Assembly (NCBI GenBank): GCA_001917435.1
Contig: MNEA01000046.1
Location: 1 to 55,117 of the forward strand
Origin: Acidobacteria bacterium 13_2_20CM_2_57_6
GTDB taxonomy: Bacteria > Acidobacteriota > Terriglobia > Acidiferrales > UBA7541
Reading direction: 5' to 3'
Length of the DNA stretch: 55,117 nucleotides
In this document: positions 43,098-52,834 of the stretch, in pieces
How positions within the stretch are numbered: the first letter of the stretch is position 1
Layout: every line of letters begins with the position of its first letter
Notes under the pieces: model-generated
Databases searched by the model: none
The model's input: only the letters and a program-made list of their open reading frames with translations
What the model was told of the DNA's origin: nothing
Program-made: the position numbers and the translations under genes

Positions 43098-44294
43098 ATG
43101 GATATTCGCGAAACGATATCGGTGGCGATTGACGCGTTGCGGGCGAATAAATTGCGCGCAATCCTGACGTCGCTGGGCGTGATTATCGGAAGCGCTTCGA
43201 TTGTTCTCGTCGTCACCGTGGCGCTGACCAGCAGGAAATTCGTACTTTCGCAGATCGAGGCCGTCGGCTCCAACCTAATCCAGGTGGAGCTCGTCCAACG
43301 GCCGGACAAGCCGCAGCCGCTCAGTTATGAAATGACACTGGAAGACCTTGAAGCAGTAAGAGGCATCCCCAATGTCATTGAAGTTGCGGGAACGCGAGAA
43401 CTGCCAATGACTGTGGTTGTCGGCGGGGTGGAGCGACCTGTGAACCTGGTCGGAGTGACGGCGGGATACCAGGCAATCCGGCGGCTGGTGGTTCTGCGCG
43501 GACGTTATCTCGATGCCGGGGACATGGAGATGCGCAGCAAAGTCTGCTTAATCACCACGCAGCTTGCAGATCGGATATTTGGACAAGAGAATCCCGTGGG
43601 GAGACCGATACGGATGGGAGAGTTAACATTTACGGTGATCGGGGTTTTCCGTGAACGCGTCGAGACGTTCGGTCTTTCCGACATTCAGGAGAACTCCGTC
43701 ATCCTTCCTTTTACGCTCATGAAGTATTACACCGGCGTGGAAGTGGTGCGTTTGCTGGATGCGCAGGCGGCGCGGGCGGAGGACGTCCCGTCCGTCGAGC
43801 GGCAAGTGGGCCAACTATTGCGAGCCCGACATCCCTCGGGAGCGGAATACAAAGTGCTAACGCTGACGGCGATACTGAACGCGGCGAGAAATATCTCGCT
43901 CGCACTGACCATCGTGCTGATCATCATTGCGTTCATCGCACTGGTGATCAGCGGAGTAGGGATCATGAACATCATGCTCGTCACGGTGACCGAGCGGACC
44001 AGGGAAATCGGAATCCGCAAGGCGATAGGTGCGGCGCGACGAGAAATTCTGTACCAGTTTTTGATCGAATCCTTCTTGATCAGCGGGGGAGGCGCGGTTC
44101 TCGGAATCTTGATTGGAATCGCCGTGCCGGTGACCATCCAATCTTTTTTGCCGGGAAATCTGCGGGTTCCGGTGTCACCGCTGAGCGTGATCATCGCGTT
44201 TGTCGTGTCGTGTTCAACGGGACTGTTCTTCGGGTATTTGCCCGCGAATCAGGCGGCGAGCCTGCAACCGGTCGAGTCCCTGAGATATGAATGA
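43098..44294 (+). CDS. MacB/FtsX-type ABC transporter permease without ATPase domain
   Basis: A 398-residue permease with the MacB layout: one N-terminal helix (LTSLGVIIGSASIVLVVTVAL), a MacB periplasmic core (about 45-255) and three C-terminal helices, with GVGIMNIMLVTVTERTREIGIRKAIGA as the FtsX/MacB hallmark. E. coli MacB fuses an N-terminal ATPase; here it is absent and no ATPase gene is found in the operon, so it must use one encoded elsewhere. Confidence 0.92.
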   Translation: MDIRETISVAIDALRANKLRAILTSLGVIIGSASIVLVVTVALTSRKFVLSQIEAVGSNLIQVELVQRPDKPQPLSYEMTLEDLEAVRGIPNVIEVAGTRELPMTVVVGGVERPVNLVGVTAGYQAIRRLVVLRGRYLDAGDMEMRSKVCLITTQLADRIFGQENPVGRPIRMGELTFTVIGVFRERVETFGLSDIQENSVILPFTLMKYYTGVEVVRLLDAQAARAEDVPSVERQVGQLLRARHPSGAEYKVLTLTAILNAARNISLALTIVLIIIAFIALVISGVGIMNIMLVTVTERTREIGIRKAIGAARREILYQFLIESFLISGGGAVLGILIGIAVPVTIQSFLPGNLRVPVSPLSVIIAFVVSCSTGLFFGYLPANQAASLQPVESLRYE

Positions 44295-44398
44295 AGTGGG
44301 AGCGGTTAGGGAGTAGGGGATAGCCGGAGGCGAACCAGGGCGGCGTGTAGCGGCCCTTTTTGTTTTTCGACGGCAATGAGTTTCTGCCAGGGGGGAGT

Positions 44399-45757
44399 AT
44401 GAAAATGCAATTACCGGGACGTGTTGCAGGGATGATTGTGCTGCTGATGTTGTGCGTTGGAGCTGCGAGCGCGCAGACGCCGTCCGCGCCGAATGCGAGC
44501 CAGCCGGCGGGACAGGAGGCGCCCAAGGAAGGGATGCCAGTGGCGCTGACGCTGAAGCGCGCGATTGAGCTGGCGCTGCAGAACAGCAAAGAGATTCAAG
44601 TGGCAAAGATCCAAGCGAGCGTTGCGGACCGAGCCGCGCAGATCACCAAGGCGCAGTTCATGCCCAACCTTTATGCGGGTTCCGGCGCCGGATATACGTA
44701 CGGCATACCGGAAACGCCAGGCGGACGTGCGCCTTCGATCTTCAATGTGTCTTACACGGAACAAGTTTTCAACGAACCATTGCGCGGCCAGGCGAAAGAG
44801 ACGCAGGAGCAGGCCAAAGCACAAAAGATTATGCTGGAGGATACAAAGAACAGCGTAATCACTCGAACTGCGATGGCCTATCTGGAACTGGGGAAAGTGC
44901 GGCATTCGCTGGAGCTGTTGCGCAAAGAGCAGGAGAGCGCGGAAAAAATTCTGCAAGTGACGCAGGAACGGCAAGGGGAAGGATACGAACTGCCGGTGGA
45001 AGTGACGAAAGCACAACTCACAAAAGCGCAAGTGGTCGAGCGAATCTTGCAGCTCGAAGGCCGAGAAGATGAGCTGGAAGTTTTTCTGAGATACCAGCTC
45101 GGATTATCGGAGGCGCAATCCCTCGAAGTCACGCCTGAGGAGCTGCCCGGGGAAGCGGAGCAGGCAGGAGATAACCTGGTGGCAATGGCCATGACGCGCA
45201 ATGCAGGCTTGCAGCTTGCGGAATCTGACGTACGCGCGAAAGAGTTCCGATGGAAGGGCGAACGGCGAGGATACTTCCCGACGTTGGAGCTTGTCAGCGT
45301 TTACAGCGTGCTAGCAAGGTTCAACAACTACACGCAGTTTTTCACGACCTTTCAGCGGAACAATTTCAACGCAGGAATCGACGTGCACATGCCGATTTTC
45401 AGCGCGCAGACAAAGGCCGCGGTGGGGATGGCGCAGATCAACCTGGAGGCCGCGAAGGTTAACCTGACGAATAAAAGAACCGAATTGACCGCGGACGTCA
45501 GGCAAAAAACGCGTCGAGTGCGCGAGAGAGACGCGGCGAAAGAGGTGGCGCGGCTGGAATTGCAGCTAGCGCAGCAAAATGTGGCAGTGGAACAGGCGCA
45601 GTTTGCCGAAGGGAAACGCAATCTCCGCGAGGTCGAAAAGGCCAGGCTGGAAGAGAACGAAAAGTGGATGGCGTATCTGGATGCAAATTTCCAGAAGCAG
45701 CAGGCACAACTGGAATTGCTGAAGACGGCGGGGCAATTGGATAAGGTGTGGCAGTGA
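44399..45757 (+). CDS. TolC-family outer membrane efflux protein
   Basis: A 452-residue protein with a signal peptide (MKMQLPGRVAGMIVLLMLC, cleavage near ASAQ). The two-fold repeat typical of TolC is clear: long helical pairs (LTLKRAIELALQNSKEIQVAK; KEVARLELQLAQQNVAVEQAQ). It forms the trimeric outer-membrane channel of the exporter. GGGGGAG precedes ATG 44399. Last gene of the exporter operon. Confidence 0.93.
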   Translation: MKMQLPGRVAGMIVLLMLCVGAASAQTPSAPNASQPAGQEAPKEGMPVALTLKRAIELALQNSKEIQVAKIQASVADRAAQITKAQFMPNLYAGSGAGYTYGIPETPGGRAPSIFNVSYTEQVFNEPLRGQAKETQEQAKAQKIMLEDTKNSVITRTAMAYLELGKVRHSLELLRKEQESAEKILQVTQERQGEGYELPVEVTKAQLTKAQVVERILQLEGREDELEVFLRYQLGLSEAQSLEVTPEELPGEAEQAGDNLVAMAMTRNAGLQLAESDVRAKEFRWKGERRGYFPTLELVSVYSVLARFNNYTQFFTTFQRNNFNAGIDVHMPIFSAQTKAAVGMAQINLEAAKVNLTNKRTELTADVRQKTRRVRERDAAKEVARLELQLAQQNVAVEQAQFAEGKRNLREVEKARLEENEKWMAYLDANFQKQQAQLELLKTAGQLDKVWQ

Positions 45758-45797
45758 GGAAGTGACTGGCGACCCCGACAAGGGCTGGTGATTGTTG

Positions 45798-47192
45798 ATG
45801 CTTGATCAGGATGGATTTCCGGCGTTCCTGGAAGCACTGCGGAGGATGGACGCCGGATTTTCTGCGTTGCCGGAGCACCAGAGTACGGTGGCCGGAGTCG
45901 AGCGGCTTGCGGAGGCACTTAACGCCACGGTCGAGCGGCTACGCGACAACTACCCTTATTTTCATCCCTTGTATGCGGGACAGATGCTGAAGCCGCCGCA
46001 CCCCGTGGCACGGCTGGCATACACGCTGGCCATGTGGATCAATCCAAACAATCATGCGCTTGATGGCGGACGAGCGACGTCGGCCATGGAAAAAGAAGCA
46101 GTCGCAGAGATCGCGGGCATGTTTGAGTGGAAGACATTTCTTGGACACCTATGTGGCGGCGGAACGATGGCGAATCTCGAAGCCTTATGGGTGGCGGGAC
46201 AATTGCATCCGCGGAAGAAGATTCTCGCAAGCGAGCAGGCTCACTACACGCACGGGCGGATTAGTGGGGTTCTGCAGTTGCCATTCGAAACCGTGCCATG
46301 CGACGGGCAGGCCCGGATGGACGTGAAAGCACTGGCGAACCGTGTGGAACGCGGCGACGTTGGGACCGTTGTAGCGACGATGGGTACAACGGCAACGGGT
46401 TCGGTGGATCCGCTGCTGGAGATCCTTGCGCTTCGCAAAAAACATGGGTTCCGAGTACATGCGGACGCAGCATACGGCGGATATTTCGCGCTGACGGAAA
46501 ATCTTGCAGAAGATACCGAACGGGCCTTCGCACGGTTGGGAGAAGCGGACTCCATCGTGATCGATCCGCACAAGCACGGATTGCAACCGTATGGTTGCGG
46601 CTGCGTGCTGTTTCAGGACCCTAAAGTCGGCCGATTTTATAAGCACGATTCTCCCTACACCTATTTCAGCTCCGCGGAGCTGCACTTGGGAGAGATCAGC
46701 CTGGAGTGCTCGCGGCCGGGAGCAGCTGCGGCGGCCTTGTGGGCGACGCAGAGAGTGCTGCCGCTGAAGAAGGGCGGCGAGTTTGCCCGTGGGTTGGAGC
46801 GCGGCAGGATGGCGGCACTAGCACTTTTCGAAAAACTGCGAAGAGATTCGCGATTTGTGACGACGTTTCCACCAGAACTGGACATCATGGTATTTGCGCC
46901 GAGAGTCGAGAGCGTCAGCGAGGCTTCTGCCTTAAGCCGCGAGCTATTCGAAGGTGCCGCGAAACGAGATCTGCATTTGGCTGTAGCGGAATTGCCCATT
47001 CGCTTTTGGGAAGCGAATCTGGGAGCGATGAAGCGCGACCACGAAACCATGACTTGCCTGCGCTCCGTGCTCATGAAGCCGGAGCATTTGGATTGGGTAG
47101 AACGAATCTGGGATTTGCTCTCATTGTCCACGGATGAGGTTCTTGCTGCCCGAGAACGACCCACCAAGAGCAGGCCTGCAAACCCCGTTTAA
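45798..47192 (+). CDS. group II PLP-dependent amino acid decarboxylase family
   Basis: A 464-residue PLP enzyme of the glutamate/aromatic-L-amino-acid decarboxylase type. Diagnostic stretches are LCGGGTMANLEALWVAGQL, ATMGTTATGSVDPL, HADAAYGGYF (Asp contacting the ring N) and DPHKHGLQPYGCG, with the PLP lysine. It makes an amine from an unknown amino acid. The start is ATG 45798 (TTG 45792 is an alternative). It follows tolC by 40 bp, so readthrough is possible. Confidence 0.9.
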   Translation: MLDQDGFPAFLEALRRMDAGFSALPEHQSTVAGVERLAEALNATVERLRDNYPYFHPLYAGQMLKPPHPVARLAYTLAMWINPNNHALDGGRATSAMEKEAVAEIAGMFEWKTFLGHLCGGGTMANLEALWVAGQLHPRKKILASEQAHYTHGRISGVLQLPFETVPCDGQARMDVKALANRVERGDVGTVVATMGTTATGSVDPLLEILALRKKHGFRVHADAAYGGYFALTENLAEDTERAFARLGEADSIVIDPHKHGLQPYGCGCVLFQDPKVGRFYKHDSPYTYFSSAELHLGEISLECSRPGAAAAALWATQRVLPLKKGGEFARGLERGRMAALALFEKLRRDSRFVTTFPPELDIMVFAPRVESVSEASALSRELFEGAAKRDLHLAVAELPIRFWEANLGAMKRDHETMTCLRSVLMKPEHLDWVERIWDLLSLSTDEVLAARERPTKSRPANPV

Positions 47193-47391
47193 TGAAGCTA
47201 ATAGCCGTTCAGTGCCAGATAACACCCACTTGCAGAAAGGTTTGAGGCGATACAACGAAGTCGGGTAAACTACTATCTATAGATTGGGGCCCAAGCCCGC
47301 GTATACGCGCGCCCCTTCCCTATTGCAAGATAGACGTAAGTGCCAGAACACGAGACGGCCAAGTTTGGAACGCGAAGGCTGAGGGTGAAGA

Positions 47392-48894
47392 ATGCCGGAT
47401 GTAATGAAGACTTTACTGTTGAATCCGCCGAGTTTTGAAAACTTTGACGGCGGCGCGAGTTCGCGCTGGCCTGCCACACGCGAGATTGAATCCTATTGGT
47501 ACCCGGTTTGGCTGACGTACCCCGCGGGCCTGATTCCCGGAAGCAGGCTGCTGGACGCATCTCCGCACAAAGTAAATTGGCGGCAGACTATCGAGATCTG
47601 CAAAGACTACGAATTTCTAATCCTGTTCACGTCCACGGTCGGATTGGAGAGCGACGTCAAGCTCATCCGCAAAATCAAGGAAGCCAACCCGAGCATGAAG
47701 ATTGCCTTCGTCGGGCCACATGGACATATCAAGCCCGAGGAGACACTGAACGCCAGCGAGGACATCGACTTTGTGACGCGCGGGGAGTTCGATCACTCGG
47801 TCGTGGATTACGCGCATGGAAAGCCGTTGAGCGAAATTCAGGGCGTCAGCTACCGCAAAGACGGAAAGGTCGTGCACAACGCCGAACGTCCGCAACTCCA
47901 TACGGAAGAGCTGGACGCGCTACCGTTCGCCACGGACATTTACAAGCGCGACCTGGAGATCGAGCGCTATAACGTGCCGTTCCTGCTGCACCCGTATGTC
48001 TCGTTTTACACGACGCGAGGATGCCCGGCGCTTTGCACCTTCTGCATGTGGCCACAGACGATTTCGGGGCACGCCTGGCGGACGCGATCGACGGAGAACG
48101 TCGCGCGGGAAGTGAAGCAGGCGCTCGGATACTTTCCGCAGATGAAAGAAATCTTCTTCGATGACGATACATTCAATATCCGCAAAGACCGTGTGCTGGA
48201 TCTTTGCGTCAAGTTTAAGCCGCTGAAATTCCGGTGGTCTTCGACGGCGCGCGTGCACAGCGACTACGAAACAGTGAAAGCTATGGCGGATGGCGGAGCG
48301 CGGCTCTTTATCGTGGGCTTCGAATCCGGCGACGCGCAAATCCTGAAAAACATTAAGAAAGGCGCAACCGTCGAAATGGGCCGCGCCTTCATGAAGAACT
48401 GCCGCAAGGTAGGAATCAAGGTGCATGGCGACTTCATCATCGGCTTGCCCGGCGAGACGAAAGAGACGATTCAAAAGACGATCGACTTCGCGAAGGAATT
48501 GGATTGCGAAACGATCCAAGTTTCGCTGGCGCACGCCATGCCGGGAACGGAACTGCATGACACCATGGCGCAGCAGGGTTTCCTAAAAGTCGAGGCTCTT
48601 GCCGATTCCAGCGGCCACCAGTTGCCGCACATCGAGTACCCGCACTTGTCGAAGCCGGAGATGATGGCCGGCGTGAACCAGTTCTACGATGAGTATTACT
48701 TCCGGCCGAAAGTCGTTTGGCGCATCGTAAAGGAAGCGCTGTGGGACAGCCACGAGCGCAAACGCCTGTATCACGAAGCAACGGAATTCCTGAAGCTGCG
48801 CGCGGAGCGCCTGAAGTGGGTGCGCAAGGGCGGCGATTACGACAAGCCCATGGTATCCGTGCCGGGCACATCTTCGGCTTCGGGGGACGACTAA
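47392..48894 (+). CDS. hpnJ: hopanoid-associated B12-binding-type radical SAM protein HpnJ
   Basis: A 500-residue radical SAM enzyme. The N-terminal B12-binding-like domain starts MKTLLLNPPSFENFDGGASSRW, a wording typical of HpnJ. The [4Fe-4S] motif CxxxCxxC is in TTRGCPALCTFCMWPQ. FDDDTFNIRKDRVLDLC and FIVGFESGDAQILKNIKKG belong to the SAM barrel. HpnJ converts bacteriohopanetetrol glucosamine into the cyclitol ether (ring contraction). Downstream are HpnI-type glycosyltransferases, which fits. ATG 47392 is used; ATG 47404 is possible. Confidence 0.9.
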   Translation: MPDVMKTLLLNPPSFENFDGGASSRWPATREIESYWYPVWLTYPAGLIPGSRLLDASPHKVNWRQTIEICKDYEFLILFTSTVGLESDVKLIRKIKEANPSMKIAFVGPHGHIKPEETLNASEDIDFVTRGEFDHSVVDYAHGKPLSEIQGVSYRKDGKVVHNAERPQLHTEELDALPFATDIYKRDLEIERYNVPFLLHPYVSFYTTRGCPALCTFCMWPQTISGHAWRTRSTENVAREVKQALGYFPQMKEIFFDDDTFNIRKDRVLDLCVKFKPLKFRWSSTARVHSDYETVKAMADGGARLFIVGFESGDAQILKNIKKGATVEMGRAFMKNCRKVGIKVHGDFIIGLPGETKETIQKTIDFAKELDCETIQVSLAHAMPGTELHDTMAQQGFLKVEALADSSGHQLPHIEYPHLSKPEMMAGVNQFYDEYYFRPKVVWRIVKEALWDSHERKRLYHEATEFLKLRAERLKWVRKGGDYDKPMVSVPGTSSASGDD

Positions 48895-48903
48895 CCTCCA
48901 AAA

Positions 48904-49332
48904 ATGGCAAGCGAAAGAAGACTGCGGATCAAGACGCTAGTCATGGTCCTGACGATGGTAGTGTGCGCCAATGCCGGAGACTTGATGCTTAAGCGCGGGA
49001 TGTCGCGGATCGGCGCAGTCCAACTGACGGTTTCCGGGCTCGCACGAGCGTTCCGGCTGACGGTGACGAACGAAACGATCTGGGTGGGGATTCTGTTTCT
49101 GACCGGCTTTATGCTGAGTTACATGACGGTGCTGAGTTGGGCGGACTACAGTTACGTGATGCCGGCAGGCGCATTTGGATACGCATTACTCACTTTACTG
49201 GCGGTCGTTTTTCTGCACGAGCCGGTTTCGCTCCGGCGCTGGGTGGGTGTCGTTTTGATTTGTCTGGGGGTTCTGCTGGTGGGACAAACGAAACCAAGGA
49301 CGACCGCAGTAGCTAGTGAGGCAGTGGCTTGA
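48904..49332 (+). CDS. half-size EmrE/EamA-type membrane protein A
   Basis: A 142-residue protein with four hydrophobic helices (about 9-30, 55-80, 85-105, 110-128), including YSYVMPAGAFGYALLTLLAVVFLHEPVSLRRWVGVVLICLGVLLVG in the EamA/SMR style. It lies 9 bp after hpnJ. Its stop overlaps the start of a second such gene (TGATG), the arrangement of paired half-size flippases such as ArnE/ArnF. A likely role is moving a lipid-linked or glycosylated hopanoid intermediate across the membrane; this is an inference from the neighbours. Confidence 0.85.
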   Translation: MASERRLRIKTLVMVLTMVVCANAGDLMLKRGMSRIGAVQLTVSGLARAFRLTVTNETIWVGILFLTGFMLSYMTVLSWADYSYVMPAGAFGYALLTLLAVVFLHEPVSLRRWVGVVLICLGVLLVGQTKPRTTAVASEAVA

Positions 49333-49700
49333 TGCGCGTTATTCTTGCACTTGCTGTTTTAATTCTTGGCAGCACCGGAGGCGAGATCGCCATTACGCAC
49401 GGTATGAAGGCGACCGGCGAGCCAACCCGATTGCGGCCGATGGCGTTGCTTCAGTTCCTGGGGCGGGCAGTGAGCAATGGATGGTTCTGGGCGGGCGTGC
49501 CGCTGATGGCTCTGTCATTTTATTCCCTACTGGTTTTGCTTTCCTGGGAGCCGATTAGTTTTGTGATCCCCGCGTCGGCGCTCAGCTACGTGGTCGGCAC
49601 GCTGGGCGCCAAGTACATCCTGGGCGAGCAGATAAGCGCCGCGCGTTGGGCGGGCGTCGTGCTGGTATGCGCCGGAGTCGCCCTGGTTGCAGCGGGGTGA
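49332..49700 (+). CDS. half-size EmrE/EamA-type membrane protein B
   Basis: A 122-residue protein with four hydrophobic helices and the same C-terminal pattern (SFVIPASALSYVVGTLGAKYILGEQISAARWAGVVLVCAGVALV). It would pair with protein A to form a heterodimer. The ATG at 49332 overlaps the upstream TGA by 1 nt. A TTG at 49329 is a weaker alternative. Confidence 0.85.
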   Translation: MRVILALAVLILGSTGGEIAITHGMKATGEPTRLRPMALLQFLGRAVSNGWFWAGVPLMALSFYSLLVLLSWEPISFVIPASALSYVVGTLGAKYILGEQISAARWAGVVLVCAGVALVAAG

Positions 49701-49859
49701 GCGCCATGAAATTATTTACCCACAATTGGTGAGTAGTGATACGGTCTAGGCAAACGGATCGGCGTCTCCGCAAGATTCCAGGTCTCGATTGCGGCAACTC
49801 ATCGAAAAAATTGTGGCATCTGAGATGAAAGACTGTTCGAATACTAAGATTCTTGCTTG

Positions 49860-51158
49860 ATGGACGGGATCCCCATCCCTTTGGTTTTCGCGATGCAATG
49901 GGAACTTGGGGCGACTGGAATGCTGTTACATACGCTTTATTGGATCTCTCTTGCGCTGGCGGCAGCGCCGCTTGCTTATTACCTTCTTTCGTTGTACTGC
50001 GTACTCGGCTATTTCCGTGAGTTGCGGAAATCGCCGTGCCTGAATTCCTCGTATTCGCCGCCCGTGAGTATCCTCAAGCCCGTGCGTGGTGTGGACCGCG
50101 AAGCGTACGAGAATTTTGCCAGTTATTGCCGGCTGGATTATCCAGAATACGAAATTATTTTTGCAGTGGCAGATCCAGACGACCCTGCGGTTCCCGTGAT
50201 TGAAAAATTGCAGGCTGATTTTCCGCGCTGCGCCGTCAGGTTGATCAGGGGAGCGGAACGAATTGGCACCAACAGGAAAGTGAACAGCCTGTGCCGGCTG
50301 GTTCAAGAAGCGAAGTACGACCTGATGGTGATGAGCGACAGCGATGTGCGCGTTGATCCGGATTACCTCAAGGTGGTTGCCCCACCATTTGCCGATCCGC
50401 AAGTCGGCGCGGTCACCGGATTTTACCGTTGCATGACAGCCGGCAGTGTTGCGGCAGACCTGGATGCGCTCGGGATGTATTTGGACTCTGCTCCAGGCGC
50501 GCTGGTGGCGCGAAGACTCGAAGGCAAGATGCAGTTCGCGTTCGGCTGGACGATGGCAACAACCAAGAAACATCTGTCGGAAATCGGCGGCTGGGAAGCC
50601 ATGGCGAATTATCATTCTGACGATTTTGAGCTGGGAAACCGAATCGCTCGCCGCGGCTATCGTGTGGAACTAATGCGTAAGGCCGTGTGGATGGTGTTCC
50701 CACAAGAGACCATCGGACAGTTTTTTCGACATGAACTTCGCTGGTCCATCGGGCTGAAAAATGTGCGCCCTACTGGGTACCGGTGGCTGGTGCTGACTCA
50801 CGGATTGCCCTGGGCGCTAGTCGCGGCGGCATTCGCGGCTCGCGCCGGATGGGGAGGCATTGCGGCGGCGCATCTCATTGCGTACCTGGTGCTGCGACTC
50901 GGGCTGGCTTGGACGACTGGAGCTTGGGGCTTGGGCGATGCTGGAGCCGGGAAGAAATTGTGGCTAGTCCCGCTGCGCGATGCCATAAATTTCGCCGCCT
51001 GGGTGGGCGGGTTCTTCTCAGAACGGATTCTGTGGCGTGGAATTTCCTACCGCGTGAAAAACGGTCAACTCTTCCCAGTGCCAAGTGCGAGCCTCGTAGA
51101 GGAAAGTACTCTGCGGGGATTGGGCGTGAACGTTACGAATTCCGAGAATATTACTTAA
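49860..51158 (+). CDS. hpnI: HpnI-type hopanoid glycosyltransferase, copy 1
   Basis: A 432-residue GT2 enzyme of the ceramide-glucosyltransferase/HpnI type. After a membrane segment (about 22-46) the catalytic domain reads VSILKPVRGVDREAYENFASYCRLDYPEYEIIFAV, with the DxD-like MVMSDSDVRVDPDYL and the HxxRW motif in FRHELRWSIG. C-terminal helices follow. HpnI adds N-acetylglucosamine to bacteriohopanetetrol. Symbol rests on the HpnJ neighbour and sequence pattern. ATG 49860 is used; ATG 49920 is possible. Confidence 0.85.
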   Translation: MDGIPIPLVFAMQWELGATGMLLHTLYWISLALAAAPLAYYLLSLYCVLGYFRELRKSPCLNSSYSPPVSILKPVRGVDREAYENFASYCRLDYPEYEIIFAVADPDDPAVPVIEKLQADFPRCAVRLIRGAERIGTNRKVNSLCRLVQEAKYDLMVMSDSDVRVDPDYLKVVAPPFADPQVGAVTGFYRCMTAGSVAADLDALGMYLDSAPGALVARRLEGKMQFAFGWTMATTKKHLSEIGGWEAMANYHSDDFELGNRIARRGYRVELMRKAVWMVFPQETIGQFFRHELRWSIGLKNVRPTGYRWLVLTHGLPWALVAAAFAARAGWGGIAAAHLIAYLVLRLGLAWTTGAWGLGDAGAGKKLWLVPLRDAINFAAWVGGFFSERILWRGISYRVKNGQLFPVPSASLVEESTLRGLGVNVTNSENIT

Positions 51159-51361
51159 GTGCGCGCGAATTTGCGCGGGCCCCAGGGCGACGCGCATTTG
51201 CACTTTGGCGGGAAGACGGTTCATTCTGCAGCCGCCTAAGTTTCCTATTGCCAGATCAAGAGACTCGATCCAATTTCCGCGAATTAGGGGTTCTCCGATA
51301 TGCTGTTAAAGTGGCGCGAGAAGCGGATCAAGTGTGAAACTCTTGCGACGAGCAGGCCCGC

Positions 51362-52564
51362 ATGACGGCACACATTGTGATATGGCGTGACGCAGTGCTT
51401 GTGCTGGCCGCTGCTCCGCTGGCTTACTACGCACTGGGGACTCTAGTGGCGCTTCGTTTCTTCCGGCGCGAGCGAGCGCGAACTCTGCCGAACTACACTT
51501 CTCCTGCTAGCATTCTCAAACCAGTGCGCGGGGTGGACTTCGGCTCCTACGAGAATTTTGCGAGTTTTTGCCGCCAGGAATACCCGGACTACGAGATTCT
51601 ATTTGCGGTGAACGACGGCGAGGATCCCGCAGTGCCGGTGATCCAGCGAATCATCGCGGAGTTTCCAGAGCGAAGAATCCGTTTGCTTGTAGGCGCGGAG
51701 CATCTCGGCGCGAACCGAAAAGTAAATAAGCTGGCGCGACTTGCGCGAGAAGCTCAAAACGAAGTGCTGGTGTTGACTGATGGCGACGTGCGGGTGGGCT
51801 CCCAATTCTTGCGTGAAATTGTAGGACCGCTTGCAGACCGCAAGATTGGCGCGGTGACTTGCTTCTACCGCGGTATCGCGGAGAAAAATCTGGGCGCGGA
51901 AATAGAAGCTGTCGGGGCTTCGAGTGATTTTTTCGCCGGAGTGTTGATGGCGGGATGGATGGAAGGAATCACTTTCGCGCTGGGAGCCTCCATCGCCACG
52001 ACCAAGGAATGGATCGCCAAAATGGGCGGGTTCGAGGCCATAGCCGATACCCTTGCAGACGACTATGAACTCGGCAACCGTATCGCCAAAGCCGGAGGCG
52101 AGGTTGTTCTCTCTCGTGAAACCGTCTGGACGATGTATCCCGCGCAGACACTTCGCAGTTTCTGGGACCATCAAGTGCGCTGGGCGCGCACCGTGCGACA
52201 ATGCAGGCCACTGTCTTATGGGGGGCTTCTTTTTACGCAGGGGCTGCCTTGGGCGCTGCTCGCAGCTTTTGTTGCTCCGGTGAAGTGGATCGGCGGCGTT
52301 TATCTGCTCGTATACTTGATACTGCGTTTGGCCATGGCGTGGACAGTAGGGGTTTGGGTTGTCGGAGACCAAGTCCTGAGACGAAAGATTTGGCTTGTGC
52401 CGCTGAGGGACGCAATCCACTTCTTAATCTGGCTGGCGAGCTTTGGCTCGAATCGAATCCGCTGGGGCAATGCGGAATATCTGATTCGCCACGGCCGAAT
52501 GGTGCCGGCCGGGGGCGCCGAAAGGGCGGCAACAAAGTCGGCAGAAAACGCCCCACGATTGTAA
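51362..52564 (+). CDS. HpnI-type hopanoid glycosyltransferase, copy 2
   Basis: A 400-residue paralog of the preceding protein with the same layout: N-terminal helix, SILKPVRGVDFGSYENFASFCRQEYPDYEILFAV, the acidic motif LVLTDGDVRVGSQFL and HxxRW in WDHQVRWARTV. The two proteins are clearly related along their full length but differ throughout, so the tandem duplication is old or the copies have different substrates. 203 bp separate them. Confidence 0.88.
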   Translation: MTAHIVIWRDAVLVLAAAPLAYYALGTLVALRFFRRERARTLPNYTSPASILKPVRGVDFGSYENFASFCRQEYPDYEILFAVNDGEDPAVPVIQRIIAEFPERRIRLLVGAEHLGANRKVNKLARLAREAQNEVLVLTDGDVRVGSQFLREIVGPLADRKIGAVTCFYRGIAEKNLGAEIEAVGASSDFFAGVLMAGWMEGITFALGASIATTKEWIAKMGGFEAIADTLADDYELGNRIAKAGGEVVLSRETVWTMYPAQTLRSFWDHQVRWARTVRQCRPLSYGGLLFTQGLPWALLAAFVAPVKWIGGVYLLVYLILRLAMAWTVGVWVVGDQVLRRKIWLVPLRDAIHFLIWLASFGSNRIRWGNAEYLIRHGRMVPAGGAERAATKSAENAPRL

Positions 52565-52790
52565 ATTTGCAGGTCCGACCCGCGTGACGCGCGATTGACG
52601 ACGGCGGAAAACCCGATTAAATTAGTAGATAGAATCGTGGGTGTGCCGATCACCGGGAACACGCTGCGGTTCGTTTTTTTTTGCTAGCCACGGGTGGGAG
52701 ATCGTCCAACGATAGGACTCCAGATTCTGGATATGTGTTAAATCACTTGATAAACCGTTTGGACCGTTGCACTTAGCTCGAAATTGAAGG

Positions 52791-52819
52791 CCCTCAAATT
52801 GCCCCTCAGATTGCCCCTC
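52791..52819. repeat. 12-bp tandem repeats beside a tRNA fragment
   Basis: CCCTCAAATTGC (52791-52802), CCCTCAGATTGC (52803-52814) and CCCTC (52815-52819) form 2.4 copies of a 12-bp unit. On the minus strand this is GGGGCAA-type repeats directly after the tRNA-Leu fragment. Confidence 0.65.
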
Positions 52820-52834
52820 TAAAACCGTCGAAAT

